NCBI GenBank assembly: GCA_033344875.1 | Contig: JAWPMO010000001.1 | Span: forward strand, 4,427,595-4,491,594 | From: Ilumatobacteraceae bacterium | Lineage (GTDB): Bacteria > Actinomycetota > Acidimicrobiia > Acidimicrobiales > Ilumatobacteraceae | DNA length: 64,000 nucleotides | Direction: 5' to 3' | Part shown: piece after piece, positions 8,123-17,095 of the stretch | Position numbering within the stretch: position 1 is the first letter of the stretch | Layout: each line of letters opens with the position of its first letter | The notes under the pieces: generated by a model | The model's database searches: none | What the model saw: only the letters and a program-made list of their open reading frames with translations | What the model was told of the DNA's origin: nothing | Translations under genes and position numbers: made by a program

Positions 8123-9000
8123 CGTCGCCGATTGATCACACCATCGAGCTGCCCTCGAAGGCGCGCGACACGATGAAGCTCGTCTTGTCGACGGTGTTCG
8201 TCGTGCTGTTCGGATGGTCGGCGATCAGCGTCGACCTCAAGTGGAGCCGGTTGATCGACGCGCCGGCCGACATGTATCGCCTCGCGACCGTCATGTTCGA
8301 CGACATGCCGTGGGGCGACTTGGGTCGGTTGTCGGGACTGATGTGGGACTCGATCGCGATGGCGTGGATCGGCACGCTGATCGCCGCGGTGTTCGCGATC
8401 CCGCTGTCGTTCCTCGCCGCCGAGAATCTCGTCGGGCGGCCGGTCGCCTGGGTCACCCGCCAGGTGTTCAACGTGCTGCGGGCGGTGCCCGAGGTCATTC
8501 TCGCACTGCTCTTCCTGCCGGTGTTCGGCCTGACCCCGATGACCGGCGTGCTGGCCATCGGCGTCGGCTCCATCGGCAGCCTCGGCAAGCTGTTCTACGA
8601 GATCATCGAGAACGTCCAGAGCGGCCCGATCGAGGCCGCCGACGCCGTCGGCGCGTCGGCGGTGCAGCGGTTGCGATGGGGTGTGATCCCACAGGTCGCA
8701 CCCGAGCTCACGTCGTTTCTCCTGTACCGCTTCGAGATCAACATCCGAGCGTCCGCCGTGCTCGGGATCGTCGGCGCCGGCGGCATCGGCGGCGCGCTCT
8801 CGGGCGCGTTCGACTTCAAGGAGTTCGATCTCGCCGGGCTGGCGCTGATCGTCGTCATCGTCGGCACGATCACCGTCGACACGATCTCGGGGGCGATTCG
8901 CCGCCGCATCGTCGCCGGGCGCTCGGTCGATGTCGTCGTCGCTGACGTGACGCTCGAGACGGCAATGGCCGACGCCGACGTGAAGGGTACGCATCTCTGA
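8119..9000 (+). CDS. phnE: Phosphonate-type ABC transporter permease 2
   Basis: A 293-residue paralogue of the preceding permease. The start is GTG at 8119, overlapping the upstream stop as GTGA. The longer frame beginning at 8029 lies inside the neighbour and is rejected. The loop GPIEAADAVGASAVQRLRWGVIPQVAPELTSFLLYRFEINIRASAVLGIVGAGGIG gives the same PhnE signature. About six membrane helices are visible. The stop overlaps the ATG of the HAD gene (TGATG), so the HAD enzyme is coupled to the transporter. Confidence 0.9.
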   Translation: MTSPIDHTIELPSKARDTMKLVLSTVFVVLFGWSAISVDLKWSRLIDAPADMYRLATVMFDDMPWGDLGRLSGLMWDSIAMAWIGTLIAAVFAIPLSFLAAENLVGRPVAWVTRQVFNVLRAVPEVILALLFLPVFGLTPMTGVLAIGVGSIGSLGKLFYEIIENVQSGPIEAADAVGASAVQRLRWGVIPQVAPELTSFLLYRFEINIRASAVLGIVGAGGIGGALSGAFDFKEFDLAGLALIVVIVGTITVDTISGAIRRRIVAGRSVDVVVADVTLETAMADADVKGTHL

Positions 9001-9668
9001 TGGCGACCGATCGGCAGTTCATCCTCGGTGTCGATCTCGACGGCGTGGTCGCCAACCACACCTGGCGGTTCCGCGAGATCATGGCCGAGTTGCGAGGTGT
9101 CGACGCGGAGACGATGCCGCTCGAACGTTCGTGGGATTTTCACGAATGGGGGTTCGGCCCCGACGACTACGCGCAGTACCACCGCACTGCGGTGATGGAG
9201 CACGCGATGTTCCGCACCATGCCGGTGATCGAGGGTGCCGCCGATGCGCTGTGGCGGCTGTCCGACGCCGGCATCTGGATCCGCATCATCACCCATCGTC
9301 TGTACGTGCACTGGGGGCACGAGAAAGCCGTGGCCGATACCGCTGCCTGGCTCGACATCCACAAGATCCCGTACCGCGATCTGTGCTTCCTCGGAGCAAA
9401 ACCCCAGGTCGAAGCCGACGCCTACATCGACGACGCACCCCACAACATCGAACAACTCCGAGCGGCCGGGAACACGGTGATCGCGTTCGAACAGCCCTAC
9501 AACCGCGGCCTCGCCGGCGACCCTCGGGCGCGGTCGTGGGAGGAGGTCGAATCGATCGTCACGGACCTCGCCACGGCGCACTCCGGGGCCCTCGAGGTGC
9601 AACTGCCGGGCATCGATGCAGGTGCCGATCGACTGGCTCGTCGACACGAGAACGGGCCGGGCATCTAG
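9000..9668 (+). CDS. Second 5'(3')-deoxyribonucleotidase-like HAD hydrolase
   Basis: A 222-residue HAD protein related to the one at 4491-5042. Motif I is LGVDLDGVVANHTW with Asp12 and Asp14, motif II is RIITHRLYVHWGHEKAV, and the acidic motif is ADAYIDDAPHNIEQLR. Insertions around residues 35-60 make it longer than its paralogue. It is the last gene of the phnC-E-E run, with its ATG overlapping the permease stop, so it is very probably cotranscribed with the transporter. It may dephosphorylate an imported or salvaged phosphate ester, which would be consistent with the transporter importing an organophosphate rather than a simple phosphonate. This is inference. Confidence 0.75.
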   Translation: MATDRQFILGVDLDGVVANHTWRFREIMAELRGVDAETMPLERSWDFHEWGFGPDDYAQYHRTAVMEHAMFRTMPVIEGAADALWRLSDAGIWIRIITHRLYVHWGHEKAVADTAAWLDIHKIPYRDLCFLGAKPQVEADAYIDDAPHNIEQLRAAGNTVIAFEQPYNRGLAGDPRARSWEEVESIVTDLATAHSGALEVQLPGIDAGADRLARRHENGPGI

Positions 9669-9675
9669 GCAATTC

Positions 9676-9693
9676 TTGGTACACCTGTACCAA
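9676..9693. promoter_or_regulatory. Perfect palindrome, candidate operator of the dpp-type operon
   Basis: TTGGTACA-CC-TGTACCAA is a perfect 18-bp inverted repeat, 97 bp upstream of the binding-protein ATG and just upstream of a plausible -35. The shape (TGGTA...TACCA) resembles GntR/FadR or LacI-type operators. No cognate regulator is adjacent. Confidence 0.6.
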
Positions 9694-9702
9694 ATCGGAC
9701 GT

Positions 9703-9731
9703 TTGACCCACCCCCTACCTCTAGGTATGGT
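9703..9731 (+). promoter_or_regulatory. Candidate sigma70-type promoter of the peptide transporter operon
   Basis: TTGACC (9703-9708) and TATGGT (9726-9731) are separated by 17 bp and sit 60 bp before the ATG at 9791. The palindrome at 9676-9693 lies directly upstream. Confidence 0.45.
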
Positions 9732-9790
9732 CGAAGTCCTGGGTGGAACCTCCCGGGGTTCACCAGACTCATCTACCCAAGGGGAGACAC

Positions 9791-11530
9791 ATGGATTGGA
9801 AGCGTTTCGATCGAGCGCGCGAGAGCGCGTCGCCGTTGGAACTCGACTTGGTCGAGAACTATGCGAAGGGCCGAATCAGCCGTCGCAATTTCGTCAAGCG
9901 TGGCACGATGATCGGCCTGTCGGTGCCGTTCATGGGCTCGATCATCGCCGCATGCGGCGGCGACGACGACGACGCAACACCCGCCGACGACACCGGCGGT
10001 GAGGACACCGCCGACGCAACGAACGACGGCACGTCCGAGACGCCCGCCGCCGGTGGCGGCGACATCATCGCCGGTATCCAGACCGGTGACGCCACATCGG
10101 GTCTCGACCCGCTCAACATGCTCGACCTGGGTACGTACTGCGTGCTCTCGCAGAGCTTCGAGTACCTCGTCGGCCTCGGCGACGACGGCAACATCGCCGC
10201 GACCGGCCTCGCCGAGTCGTGGGAGCCGAACGAAGACGGCAGCGCCTGGACCTTCACCCTCCGCCCGGGAGTTCAGTGGATGGGCGGCGGCACGCTCACG
10301 TCGGCCGACGCGACGGCGACCATCGACCGCATGGCTGCGGTCGGAGCCGGCCTCGCCGGTGTGGTCAGCGAGGGCAACACCGAGACGATCGACGATCTCA
10401 CCTTCGTCGTCAACCTCGATTCGCCCAACGGCAACCTGCCCGTGCTCCTGTCGTTGTTCAACCCGCAGTCGCTCATCACCCCGGCCGACTACGCCAGTGG
10501 CACCGTGCTCAACGAGCGCACCACCGGTACCGGCGCCTGGATGCTCGACGACTTCGACCCGGGTGCCTTCCGTGCCCGGTTCGTGCCCAACCCCGACTGG
10601 TGGGGCGGCAGCGTCAACCTCGACTCGGTCACCCTGCAGGGATTCGACACCGGTGGCACCAAGGTCGCCGCGCTCGCCGCCGGCGAGATCGACGTCATCC
10701 AGGACTTCACGATCAACGACGGCGCGACGCTGCTCGACGATCCCAACGTCGTGGTGATGCGTCCGCCGTCGGCCAACCACCGTCAGCTCTGGTTCAACAC
10801 CCAGCTGCCCGAGGGCGGTCCGTTCACCGACCCCCGCGTGCGTCAGGCCGTCTGCTACGCGGTCAACCGCCAGCAGATCGTCGACACGATCTACGAGGGT
10901 CAGGCCGTGATCGGCAACGATCACCCCATCTCCGAGACGCTGCCGTTCTTCGACGAGACGCAAGAACAGCGTCCGTACGATCCCGAAATGGCGCGGCAGC
11001 TGCTCGCCGATGCCGGCTACGACGGCGGCGTCGAGGACGTGCTGCAGGTCGGCGAGATCGGTGAGGTGCCGCAGTTGGCCGCCATCGTGCAGGCCAACCT
11101 CGCCGAGGTCGGTATCAACGTGCAGGTCGGCGTGTCGCCGAACTCCGACTTCTACGGCGAGTACTGGTGCACCGAGTCGACCGGCCCGACCCAGCCGTGT
11201 GGTACGTCGGCGTCGATCGGCATCGTCGACTACGGCCACCGGCCCACGCCCGACGTGTACTTCGGTCGTGCGCTCGCGACCGGCGGTGACTGGAACTCGT
11301 CGAACTATGCGTCGAGCGAGTTCGACACGCTGTTCGGTGAGTACCAGGCGTCGCTCGACGTCGAAGGACAGAAGGCAGCGGTCGGCAAGATCCAGCGACT
11401 CCTCCACGAGGATGCGCCGGCGTGCTACCACTCCTTCTTCAACTACCTGGCTGGACACAGCACCGAGGTCGACGGCATCCAGACCACCGCACTCGGCCAC
11501 CTGTACTTCCAGAACGCCACCAAGGGCTGA
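9791..11530 (+). CDS. Dipeptide-type ABC transporter substrate-binding lipoprotein (Tat)
   Basis: A 579-residue family-5 solute-binding protein. The N-terminus holds a twin-arginine motif (SRRNFVKRG, Arg31-Arg32), a hydrophobic stretch and lipobox SIIAAC with Cys55, so it is probably exported folded and lipid-anchored. Typical SBP_bac_5 segments are LAESWEPNEDGSAWTFTLRPGVQW, TGTGAWMLDDFDPG and DPRVRQAVCYAVNRQQIVDTIYEG. GGGGAGA precedes the ATG at 9791, which is preferred over 9743. The DDDDATPADDTGGEDTADATNDGT linker is low complexity. Two permease genes and a fused ATPase gene follow, completing the importer. The ligand could be a peptide, nickel complex or other oligomer and cannot be read from the sequence. 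Confidence 0.88.
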   Translation: MDWKRFDRARESASPLELDLVENYAKGRISRRNFVKRGTMIGLSVPFMGSIIAACGGDDDDATPADDTGGEDTADATNDGTSETPAAGGGDIIAGIQTGDATSGLDPLNMLDLGTYCVLSQSFEYLVGLGDDGNIAATGLAESWEPNEDGSAWTFTLRPGVQWMGGGTLTSADATATIDRMAAVGAGLAGVVSEGNTETIDDLTFVVNLDSPNGNLPVLLSLFNPQSLITPADYASGTVLNERTTGTGAWMLDDFDPGAFRARFVPNPDWWGGSVNLDSVTLQGFDTGGTKVAALAAGEIDVIQDFTINDGATLLDDPNVVVMRPPSANHRQLWFNTQLPEGGPFTDPRVRQAVCYAVNRQQIVDTIYEGQAVIGNDHPISETLPFFDETQEQRPYDPEMARQLLADAGYDGGVEDVLQVGEIGEVPQLAAIVQANLAEVGINVQVGVSPNSDFYGEYWCTESTGPTQPCGTSASIGIVDYGHRPTPDVYFGRALATGGDWNSSNYASSEFDTLFGEYQASLDVEGQKAAVGKIQRLLHEDAPACYHSFFNYLAGHSTEVDGIQTTALGHLYFQNATKG

Positions 11531-11559
11531 CCGCACCTCGCGGTCCACACCGACCGGTC

Positions 11560-11588
11560 GGGCAGGACCCCAGTTCGGGGTCCTGCCC
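11560..11588 (+). terminator. Hairpin between binding-protein and permease genes
   Basis: A perfect 12-bp stem (GGGCAGGACCCC, 11560-11571; complement 11577-11588) with a 5-nt loop lies 29 bp after the stop. As with phnD, it may lower expression of the membrane genes relative to the binding protein. Confidence 0.65.
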
Positions 11589-11638
11589 GTCAGGTCTGAC
11601 ACAATGTTGCTAGAGCACAACCCTGGGGGGCTTCACTC

Positions 11639-12601
11639 GTGGTGAAATTCATCGTTCGTCGACTGCTGTTCGCGGTGGTGACCCTGGTGATCCTCCTCGT
11701 GATCGTCACCTTGATCCCGAACATCGCGCCCGGTGACCCGGCTCGCAAGATCGCGGGCGGCACGGCGTCGCCCGAGCGATTGGCCGAAGTGACCGAGGAC
11801 CTCGGCCTCAACGATTCGGTGCCGACCCAGCTGGCGAAGCTGACCAAGTCGACGGTCACGTTCGACTTCGGCGAGTCCTCGTCGGTCGCCAGGGGCGAAC
11901 CGGTGATGAGTCTCGTCGTCGACGCGCTCGCCAACTCGTCGAAGTTGGTGATCCTGTCGCTGCTCGTGATGGTGCCGCTGGCGATTCTCGGCGGCCTCGT
12001 GGCGGCGTACAAGAAGGACAGCTGGATCGATCGGACGATCGTCAACACCGGTCTCGCGTTCTCGGCGATTCCCGACTTCGTCGCCGGCGTGTTCCTGCTG
12101 GCATTCCTCGGGGTCAGGTTCGACTTCTTCAAGGTCCAGGCGGCGGCACCACCCGGGTCGGGGATCCCGACCCAGATCCAACACCTCCTCCTGCCCGTCC
12201 TCGCGATCCTGATGGTGTACTTCGGGTACATCGCCCGCATCACCCGTGCCGGAACGATCAACGCGCTCGAGGCCGATTACGCCCGCACGGCGTTCATGCG
12301 CGGGCTGACGACCGGTTCCGTCTTCCGCCGGCACGTGATGCGAAACGCCCTCCAGCCGACCGTCGCCGTGCTCGGTACCCAGCTCGGCTACCTGTTCGGC
12401 GGCATGGTGGCCCTCGAGATCGTGTTCCAGTACCAAGGCATCGGCAACCTGATCATCCGAGCGGTCGACCGTGCCGACTATCCCGTGCTCCGGGCCGGCG
12501 TGCTCACGGTGGCGATCATCTACATGATCGCCACGCTCGCCGCCGATCTCCTGATCGCCTGGATGAATCCGAGAGCGCGACTGACGATCGGGGAGGGCTG
12601 A
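11639..12601 (+). CDS. DppB-type ABC transporter permease
   Basis: A 320-residue inner-membrane protein with about six transmembrane helices. It has the usual DppB beginning (VKFIVRRLLFAVVTLVILLVIV), GEPVMSLVVDALANSSKLVILS, and the coupling loop NALEADYARTAFMRGLTTGSVFRRHVMRNALQPTVAVLGTQ near residue 210, followed by GGMVALEIVFQYQGIGNLI. A GGGGGG stretch precedes the GTG at 11639. The GTG at 11642 is an equally possible start. The second permease starts six bases after the stop. Confidence 0.88.
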   Translation: MVKFIVRRLLFAVVTLVILLVIVTLIPNIAPGDPARKIAGGTASPERLAEVTEDLGLNDSVPTQLAKLTKSTVTFDFGESSSVARGEPVMSLVVDALANSSKLVILSLLVMVPLAILGGLVAAYKKDSWIDRTIVNTGLAFSAIPDFVAGVFLLAFLGVRFDFFKVQAAAPPGSGIPTQIQHLLLPVLAILMVYFGYIARITRAGTINALEADYARTAFMRGLTTGSVFRRHVMRNALQPTVAVLGTQLGYLFGGMVALEIVFQYQGIGNLIIRAVDRADYPVLRAGVLTVAIIYMIATLAADLLIAWMNPRARLTIGEG

Positions 12602-12607
12602 TCCAGC

Positions 12608-13549
12608 ATGACCGAAGGACCTGAAGACGCCGCACCCGGACTCGACGTCGACACGGCGACGGCCGGCGGGGCCGCCACCCCCGTCGACGAACCCGGACCC
12701 AAGGCAGCGACCCGCAAGCAGGTGCGTCGCGAGCAGACGATGGTGCTGGTCAAGAGCCCCGGCTTCATCATCGGTGTGATCATCGTGGGCTTCTGGCTGA
12801 TCGCCGCGATCGTCCCGGGCCTGCTGAGTTCGGTCGGCCCCAAGGAGTTCACCGATGCCGGTGCTCGAGCCAACCCGGGTGACGGCGCATGGCTCGGGAC
12901 CGACGGCCGTGGCTTCGACGTGTACGCCCGACTGATCTACGGTGCCCGCCCGATCCTCATCGTCGCTCCGATCGCGACCGCCCTCGCGATCGTCGTCGGC
13001 ACCACCCTCGGCCTGGTGATGGGTTACTACCGCGGGTTGGTCGACGAGATCATCAGTCGCGTCATCGAGGCGATCCTGTCGATCCCGGTCATCCTGATGG
13101 CGATCCTCGTCGTGTTCACGTTCGGGAGTTCCCGGGCGGTGATCATCGGCACGATCGCCGTGCTGTTCGTCCCGGCGATCACCCGCACCATCCGCTCGGC
13201 GGCGATCGCCGAGTCGGAACTCGACTACGTGACCTCGGCGAAGATGCGTGGTGAATCGGGCTTGTTCATCGTGCTCCGTGAGATCCTGCCGAACGTGACC
13301 GGGCTCGTCGTGGTCGAGTTGACCGTGCGCCTCGGTTATGCCGTGTTCACCTACGCCACGTTGGCGTTCCTCGGATTCGTCGGTGCCGACCTCACCGATG
13401 CCGACTGGGGGATCGACGTCGCCGGCAACTACACGCAGATCGTCCGCGACATCTGGTGGCCGTCCATCTTCCCGGCGCTCGCGATCGCCAGTCTCGTGAT
13501 CGGCGTCAACCTCGTGACCGACTCGATCGACAAGGCATTGAAATCATGA
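12608..13549 (+). CDS. DppC-type ABC transporter permease
   Basis: A 313-residue permease partner of the preceding gene. An extended hydrophilic N-terminus (about 50 residues) leads into the membrane part. LGTDGRGFDVYARLIYGARPILIVA is the classic DppC periplasmic/entry motif, and the cytoplasmic loop SAAIAESELDYVTSAKMRGESGLFIVLREILPNVTG sits near residue 200. The stop codon overlaps the ATG of the ATPase gene (ATGA), so the transporter parts are translationally coupled. Confidence 0.88.
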   Translation: MTEGPEDAAPGLDVDTATAGGAATPVDEPGPKAATRKQVRREQTMVLVKSPGFIIGVIIVGFWLIAAIVPGLLSSVGPKEFTDAGARANPGDGAWLGTDGRGFDVYARLIYGARPILIVAPIATALAIVVGTTLGLVMGYYRGLVDEIISRVIEAILSIPVILMAILVVFTFGSSRAVIIGTIAVLFVPAITRTIRSAAIAESELDYVTSAKMRGESGLFIVLREILPNVTGLVVVELTVRLGYAVFTYATLAFLGFVGADLTDADWGIDVAGNYTQIVRDIWWPSIFPALAIASLVIGVNLVTDSIDKALKS

Positions 13550-15609
13550 CCGTCACCGACGATCCTCGCACCACCGCGGCCGCACTGTCGGTCGACAACC
13601 TCCAGATGTCGTACATCGTCAGAGGTACGCCGCGCGAGGTGTTGCGCGGCGTCTCGTTCGAAGTTCGTGAAGGCGAGGCGTACGGACTCGTCGGTGAGTC
13701 GGGCTGCGGCAAGTCGACCACGGCGTACGCCGCGCTCCGGTACCTGCCCGGCAACGGCCGCATCGACGGTGGCAGTGTCACCGCGGGCGACCGCGAACTC
13801 ACCACGATGTCGGCTCGCGACCTCCGGTACTTCCGTGCGCACGAGGCGTCGATGGTGTATCAGGATCCGGTCCAGGCCGTGAATCCGGTGCTGAAGATCG
13901 GTCGGCAGGTCGCCGAGTCGTTCGAGGTGCTCGGCCAGTCGAAGAGCGAAGCGAAGAACTCGGCGATCGAGGCGCTCAAGCGGGTGCACATCGCGGCGCC
14001 CGAGAGCGTGATGGAGCGCTACCCGCACCAGCTGTCCGGCGGCATGCTGCAGCGCGTCGTGATCGCCATGGCACTCGCCGGTGATCCGAAGCTGCTCGTG
14101 CTCGACGAGCCGACGACCGGCCTCGACGCCACCGTCGAAGCCGAGGTGCTCGACCTCGTCCGCGAGCTGCGCGAAGAAACGGGTGCCGCGATCCTCCTGA
14201 TCGCTCACAACCTCGGCGTGATCCGCACGATGTGCGACCGCGTCGGCGTGATGTACGCCGGCAAGGTGATCGAAGAGGGCGCCGTCGCCGACGTGTTCGA
14301 CAACCCGAGCCACCCGTACACGGTCGGGCTGCTCAACTCGATCCCCCGCCACGGCATCCGCAAGACCGACCGCGAGCTGTTCGCGATTCCCGGCAACCTG
14401 CCGCAGATCGGTGATCCGCTCCCGACGTGTGTGTACGTCGCCCGTTGCCCGCTCGCCACCGATCTGTGCCGCACCGAGGTGCCGCCGGTGGTCGACCGTG
14501 ACGAAGACGGACACTGGACCCGCTGCCACTATCCCGACCGCATCGACGAGGTGCCCGAGCCCGAAGACACCGACTGGGATCACGAGATCGGCACCGAGGA
14601 GATCATCGGTGTCCACGGTGTGTCCAAGACCTTCCAGCAGCGCGGCCACGACGTGCCGGCGCTCGTGAGTGTCGACCTGGGGTTCGCCGATGGCGAGACG
14701 CTCGGACTCGTCGGTGAGTCGGGCTCCGGTAAGTCGACGCTGGCCAAGACGATGCTGGGTGTGCACGAGGCCGACGAAGGCGGTGCGATCACACTGCGCG
14801 GCCGCAAGATGAAGGGCAAGTCGACCGAGCGGGTCGACGAGTCGATCCAGGCCATCCAGATGGTGTTCCAGAATCCCGACTCGGCGCTGAACCGGGCGTG
14901 GACGGTGCGCCGCATCCTGGTGCGCTCGATCACCAAGCTCACCGGGCTCAAGGGCGACGAAGCCGATGCCCGGGCCCAAGAGGTCGCCGAAGCGATGCGA
15001 CTGTCGCCCCGCCACCTCGACATGCGTCCCCGGCAGTTGTCCGGTGGCCTCAAGCAGCGGGTGGCGATCGCCCGTGCGTTCGCCGGCAACCCCGAAGTCG
15101 TGGTCTGTGACGAACCGACCTCGGCACTCGACGTGTCGGTGCAGGCCGCGATCCTCAACCTGCTGGCCCGACTCCAGCGCGACGTGCGCACGAGTTACCT
15201 GTTCATCAGCCACGACATCAGCGTGGTTCGGTATCTCGCCGACCGCATCGCCGTGATGTACGTCGGCCGCATCGTCGAAATCGGTACGACCGACCAGATC
15301 TTCGAGGGCCCGAACCATCCGTACACCGAGGCGCTGCTGTCGGCCGTGCCGAACGTCGACGGGGTCGTCCGCGAGCGGATCCCGCTCAGCGGCGAGATCC
15401 CGAGCCCGGCCAACCCACCATCGGGCTGCGTGTTCCACACCCGATGCCACCGGTTCATGCCGGGGCTCTGCGACGTCAAGGAGCCGCCGATGGTCGAGCT
15501 GGCGCCCGGCCACGAGTCGCTCTGCCATCTCAGCGCCGACGAGCTCCGCGAGACACCGGTCGTCATCGATCACAATCCCGACGTCGTGCCCGAGTTCGCC
15601 GACGACTGA
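13546..15609 (+). CDS. Fused DppD-DppF ABC ATPase
   Basis: A 687-residue protein holding two complete ATPase domains, energising both sides of the peptide importer. The first Walker A is GESGCGKST (residues 50-58), with signature LSGGMLQRV and Walker B LLVLDEPTTGLD. The second is GESGSGKST near residue 392, with LSGGLKQRV and VVVCDEPTSALD. Each half ends in the oligopeptide-ATPase C-terminal Cys region (YVARCPLATDLC; VFHTRCHRFMPGLC), which in relatives can bind an iron-sulfur cluster. ATG at 13546 overlaps the permease stop. The longer frame from 13456 runs through the permease gene and is not used. This is the only dpp-type ATPase in the window. Confidence 0.9.
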   Translation: MTVTDDPRTTAAALSVDNLQMSYIVRGTPREVLRGVSFEVREGEAYGLVGESGCGKSTTAYAALRYLPGNGRIDGGSVTAGDRELTTMSARDLRYFRAHEASMVYQDPVQAVNPVLKIGRQVAESFEVLGQSKSEAKNSAIEALKRVHIAAPESVMERYPHQLSGGMLQRVVIAMALAGDPKLLVLDEPTTGLDATVEAEVLDLVRELREETGAAILLIAHNLGVIRTMCDRVGVMYAGKVIEEGAVADVFDNPSHPYTVGLLNSIPRHGIRKTDRELFAIPGNLPQIGDPLPTCVYVARCPLATDLCRTEVPPVVDRDEDGHWTRCHYPDRIDEVPEPEDTDWDHEIGTEEIIGVHGVSKTFQQRGHDVPALVSVDLGFADGETLGLVGESGSGKSTLAKTMLGVHEADEGGAITLRGRKMKGKSTERVDESIQAIQMVFQNPDSALNRAWTVRRILVRSITKLTGLKGDEADARAQEVAEAMRLSPRHLDMRPRQLSGGLKQRVAIARAFAGNPEVVVCDEPTSALDVSVQAAILNLLARLQRDVRTSYLFISHDISVVRYLADRIAVMYVGRIVEIGTTDQIFEGPNHPYTEALLSAVPNVDGVVRERIPLSGEIPSPANPPSGCVFHTRCHRFMPGLCDVKEPPMVELAPGHESLCHLSADELRETPVVIDHNPDVVPEFADD

Positions 15610-15641
15610 GCGCTCCCGAAGCTGCCGATACCCTGACCCGA

Positions 15642-17015
15642 GTGATCGAGGCCGCCCGCTACGTACCGCAGCGGGTGCGCGCGCTGACCGAGGCGCTCGC
15701 CGAACATCCGTGGGATCACGCCGAGGCGCCGACCGGATCGCCCGATCGCTTCCGGGAGTTCTCGAGGCTCGTCGCTGCGCTGTACCACTTCGAGTTCCAT
15801 GATCGGGAGCAGACGATCGTCGAGCTCTGGGAGCATCTCGCCGACGGCGGTGACGTCGCCGACCGGTTCAGCAGCGAGCTGAGCGGTCTGCTCGACGGCG
15901 CCAACTACGAGACGCTGTCGATGGCCGAGCTCGAAGACGCGCTCGAACGCGAGTCGCTGCTGAAGGTGAGTCTCGACGTCGACCTCGACGACTACGACGA
16001 GCTGATGGTGTACCACCGCGGTGCCCACGTCGACACCGTCGAACTCGAACGATGGAAGGGCCTCCGGTCACCCGAGCGCAAGGAGATCACGATCGACGAT
16101 CGGGTCGTCGTCCACACCCGGGTGAAGGACGCGGCCTGGTTCGACTCGCGCGGGATCGATCCTGCCGACCGGAACCTGGTGCCGGGCCACGCGTCGCTCA
16201 AACAGTTCGTCGATGTGCCACGTGCCGACATCGAGATGCTGCTGCCATCGGTGCAGGTGAGGTTCCGATTCGTCGACCGACTCGTGCTGGGGGTGCCGGC
16301 CATCGCCTCCGGTGTCGTCGTGCTCGCCACCAAGCTCCTGCCCACCTTGGGTCTGATCCTCCTGCTGTTCGCGGCCTGGCTCGGGCTGCGCGACGACGAG
16401 CCCGAACTCGATCAAGCCGCGCTCGTCCTGCTCGCCACGGGGACGTTCACGCTCGGCGTGTTCGTGGTTCGACAGTGGACGAAACTGAAGAACCGCCGGA
16501 TCGAGTACTGGAAGACCCTGACCGAGAATCTGTACTTCCGAACGTTGGGGACGGGCGGCGGCGTGTTGCACGAGTTGCTCGCCTCGGCCGAGGAGCAGGA
16601 GGTCGTCGAGGTCGTGCTGGGCGCTCGGTTCCTGTTCGACAGTGCGACGCCGATCTCAGCGGACGAACTCGACGAGCGCGTCGAACGCTGGCTGCGACGG
16701 CACTGCGAACGTGAGATCGACTTCGAGGTCGATGACGCCGTCGGGAAGCTGGAGCGGCTCGGGGTGATCGCTCCGGTCGCGCCGGACGGGCTGCTCGTCG
16801 CGGTCCCGGTCGATGACGCGCTCGCCGCCCTCGACGACCGCTGGGACCACCTCTTCGAACACGGACGCGCCCACCGGACCGACGAACCAGCGCTTCCCGA
16901 GGCGGCCGGGACGGCGGTGTCGGCGACGCGCGAGCCCCTGATCCGCCTCCGCAGGGTGATGGACCGCTTCCGCAGTCGCCTCGGCGACCGACGGATCGAA
17001 CGCGAAGGAACCTGA
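15642..17015 (+). CDS. TMEM143/DUF3754 family membrane protein
   Basis: A 457-residue protein beginning at GTG 15642, 32 bp after the ATPase gene. The family core is visible as MVYHRGAHVDTVELERWKGL (about residue 125), LKQFVDVPRADIEMLLPS (about 187) and two hydrophobic segments around residues 213-240 and 255-275, then a soluble C-terminal region including NLYFRTLGTGGGVLHELLASAEEQEVVE. DUF3754 proteins have no established biochemical role. No signal peptide is seen. It may be read through from the transporter operon, though no functional connection is apparent. It converges on the formate dehydrogenase genes with an 80-bp gap. Confidence 0.7.
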   Translation: MIEAARYVPQRVRALTEALAEHPWDHAEAPTGSPDRFREFSRLVAALYHFEFHDREQTIVELWEHLADGGDVADRFSSELSGLLDGANYETLSMAELEDALERESLLKVSLDVDLDDYDELMVYHRGAHVDTVELERWKGLRSPERKEITIDDRVVVHTRVKDAAWFDSRGIDPADRNLVPGHASLKQFVDVPRADIEMLLPSVQVRFRFVDRLVLGVPAIASGVVVLATKLLPTLGLILLLFAAWLGLRDDEPELDQAALVLLATGTFTLGVFVVRQWTKLKNRRIEYWKTLTENLYFRTLGTGGGVLHELLASAEEQEVVEVVLGARFLFDSATPISADELDERVERWLRRHCEREIDFEVDDAVGKLERLGVIAPVAPDGLLVAVPVDDALAALDDRWDHLFEHGRAHRTDEPALPEAAGTAVSATREPLIRLRRVMDRFRSRLGDRRIEREGT

Positions 17016-17095
17016 GCGAGTTCGTCCCACGCGAGGACGAAGGCGGAGCCGGCCCGTCGCAGCGGTGCAGCACGTCTCGCCGTGCGGGGGTACCT

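Noticed and set aside
13429-15573. 714-codon frame opposite the fused ATPase gene, and a 718-codon frame at 52269-54425 opposite putA
   Set aside because: Both are antisense shadows caused by codon bias. Only the sense strands carry recognisable domains.
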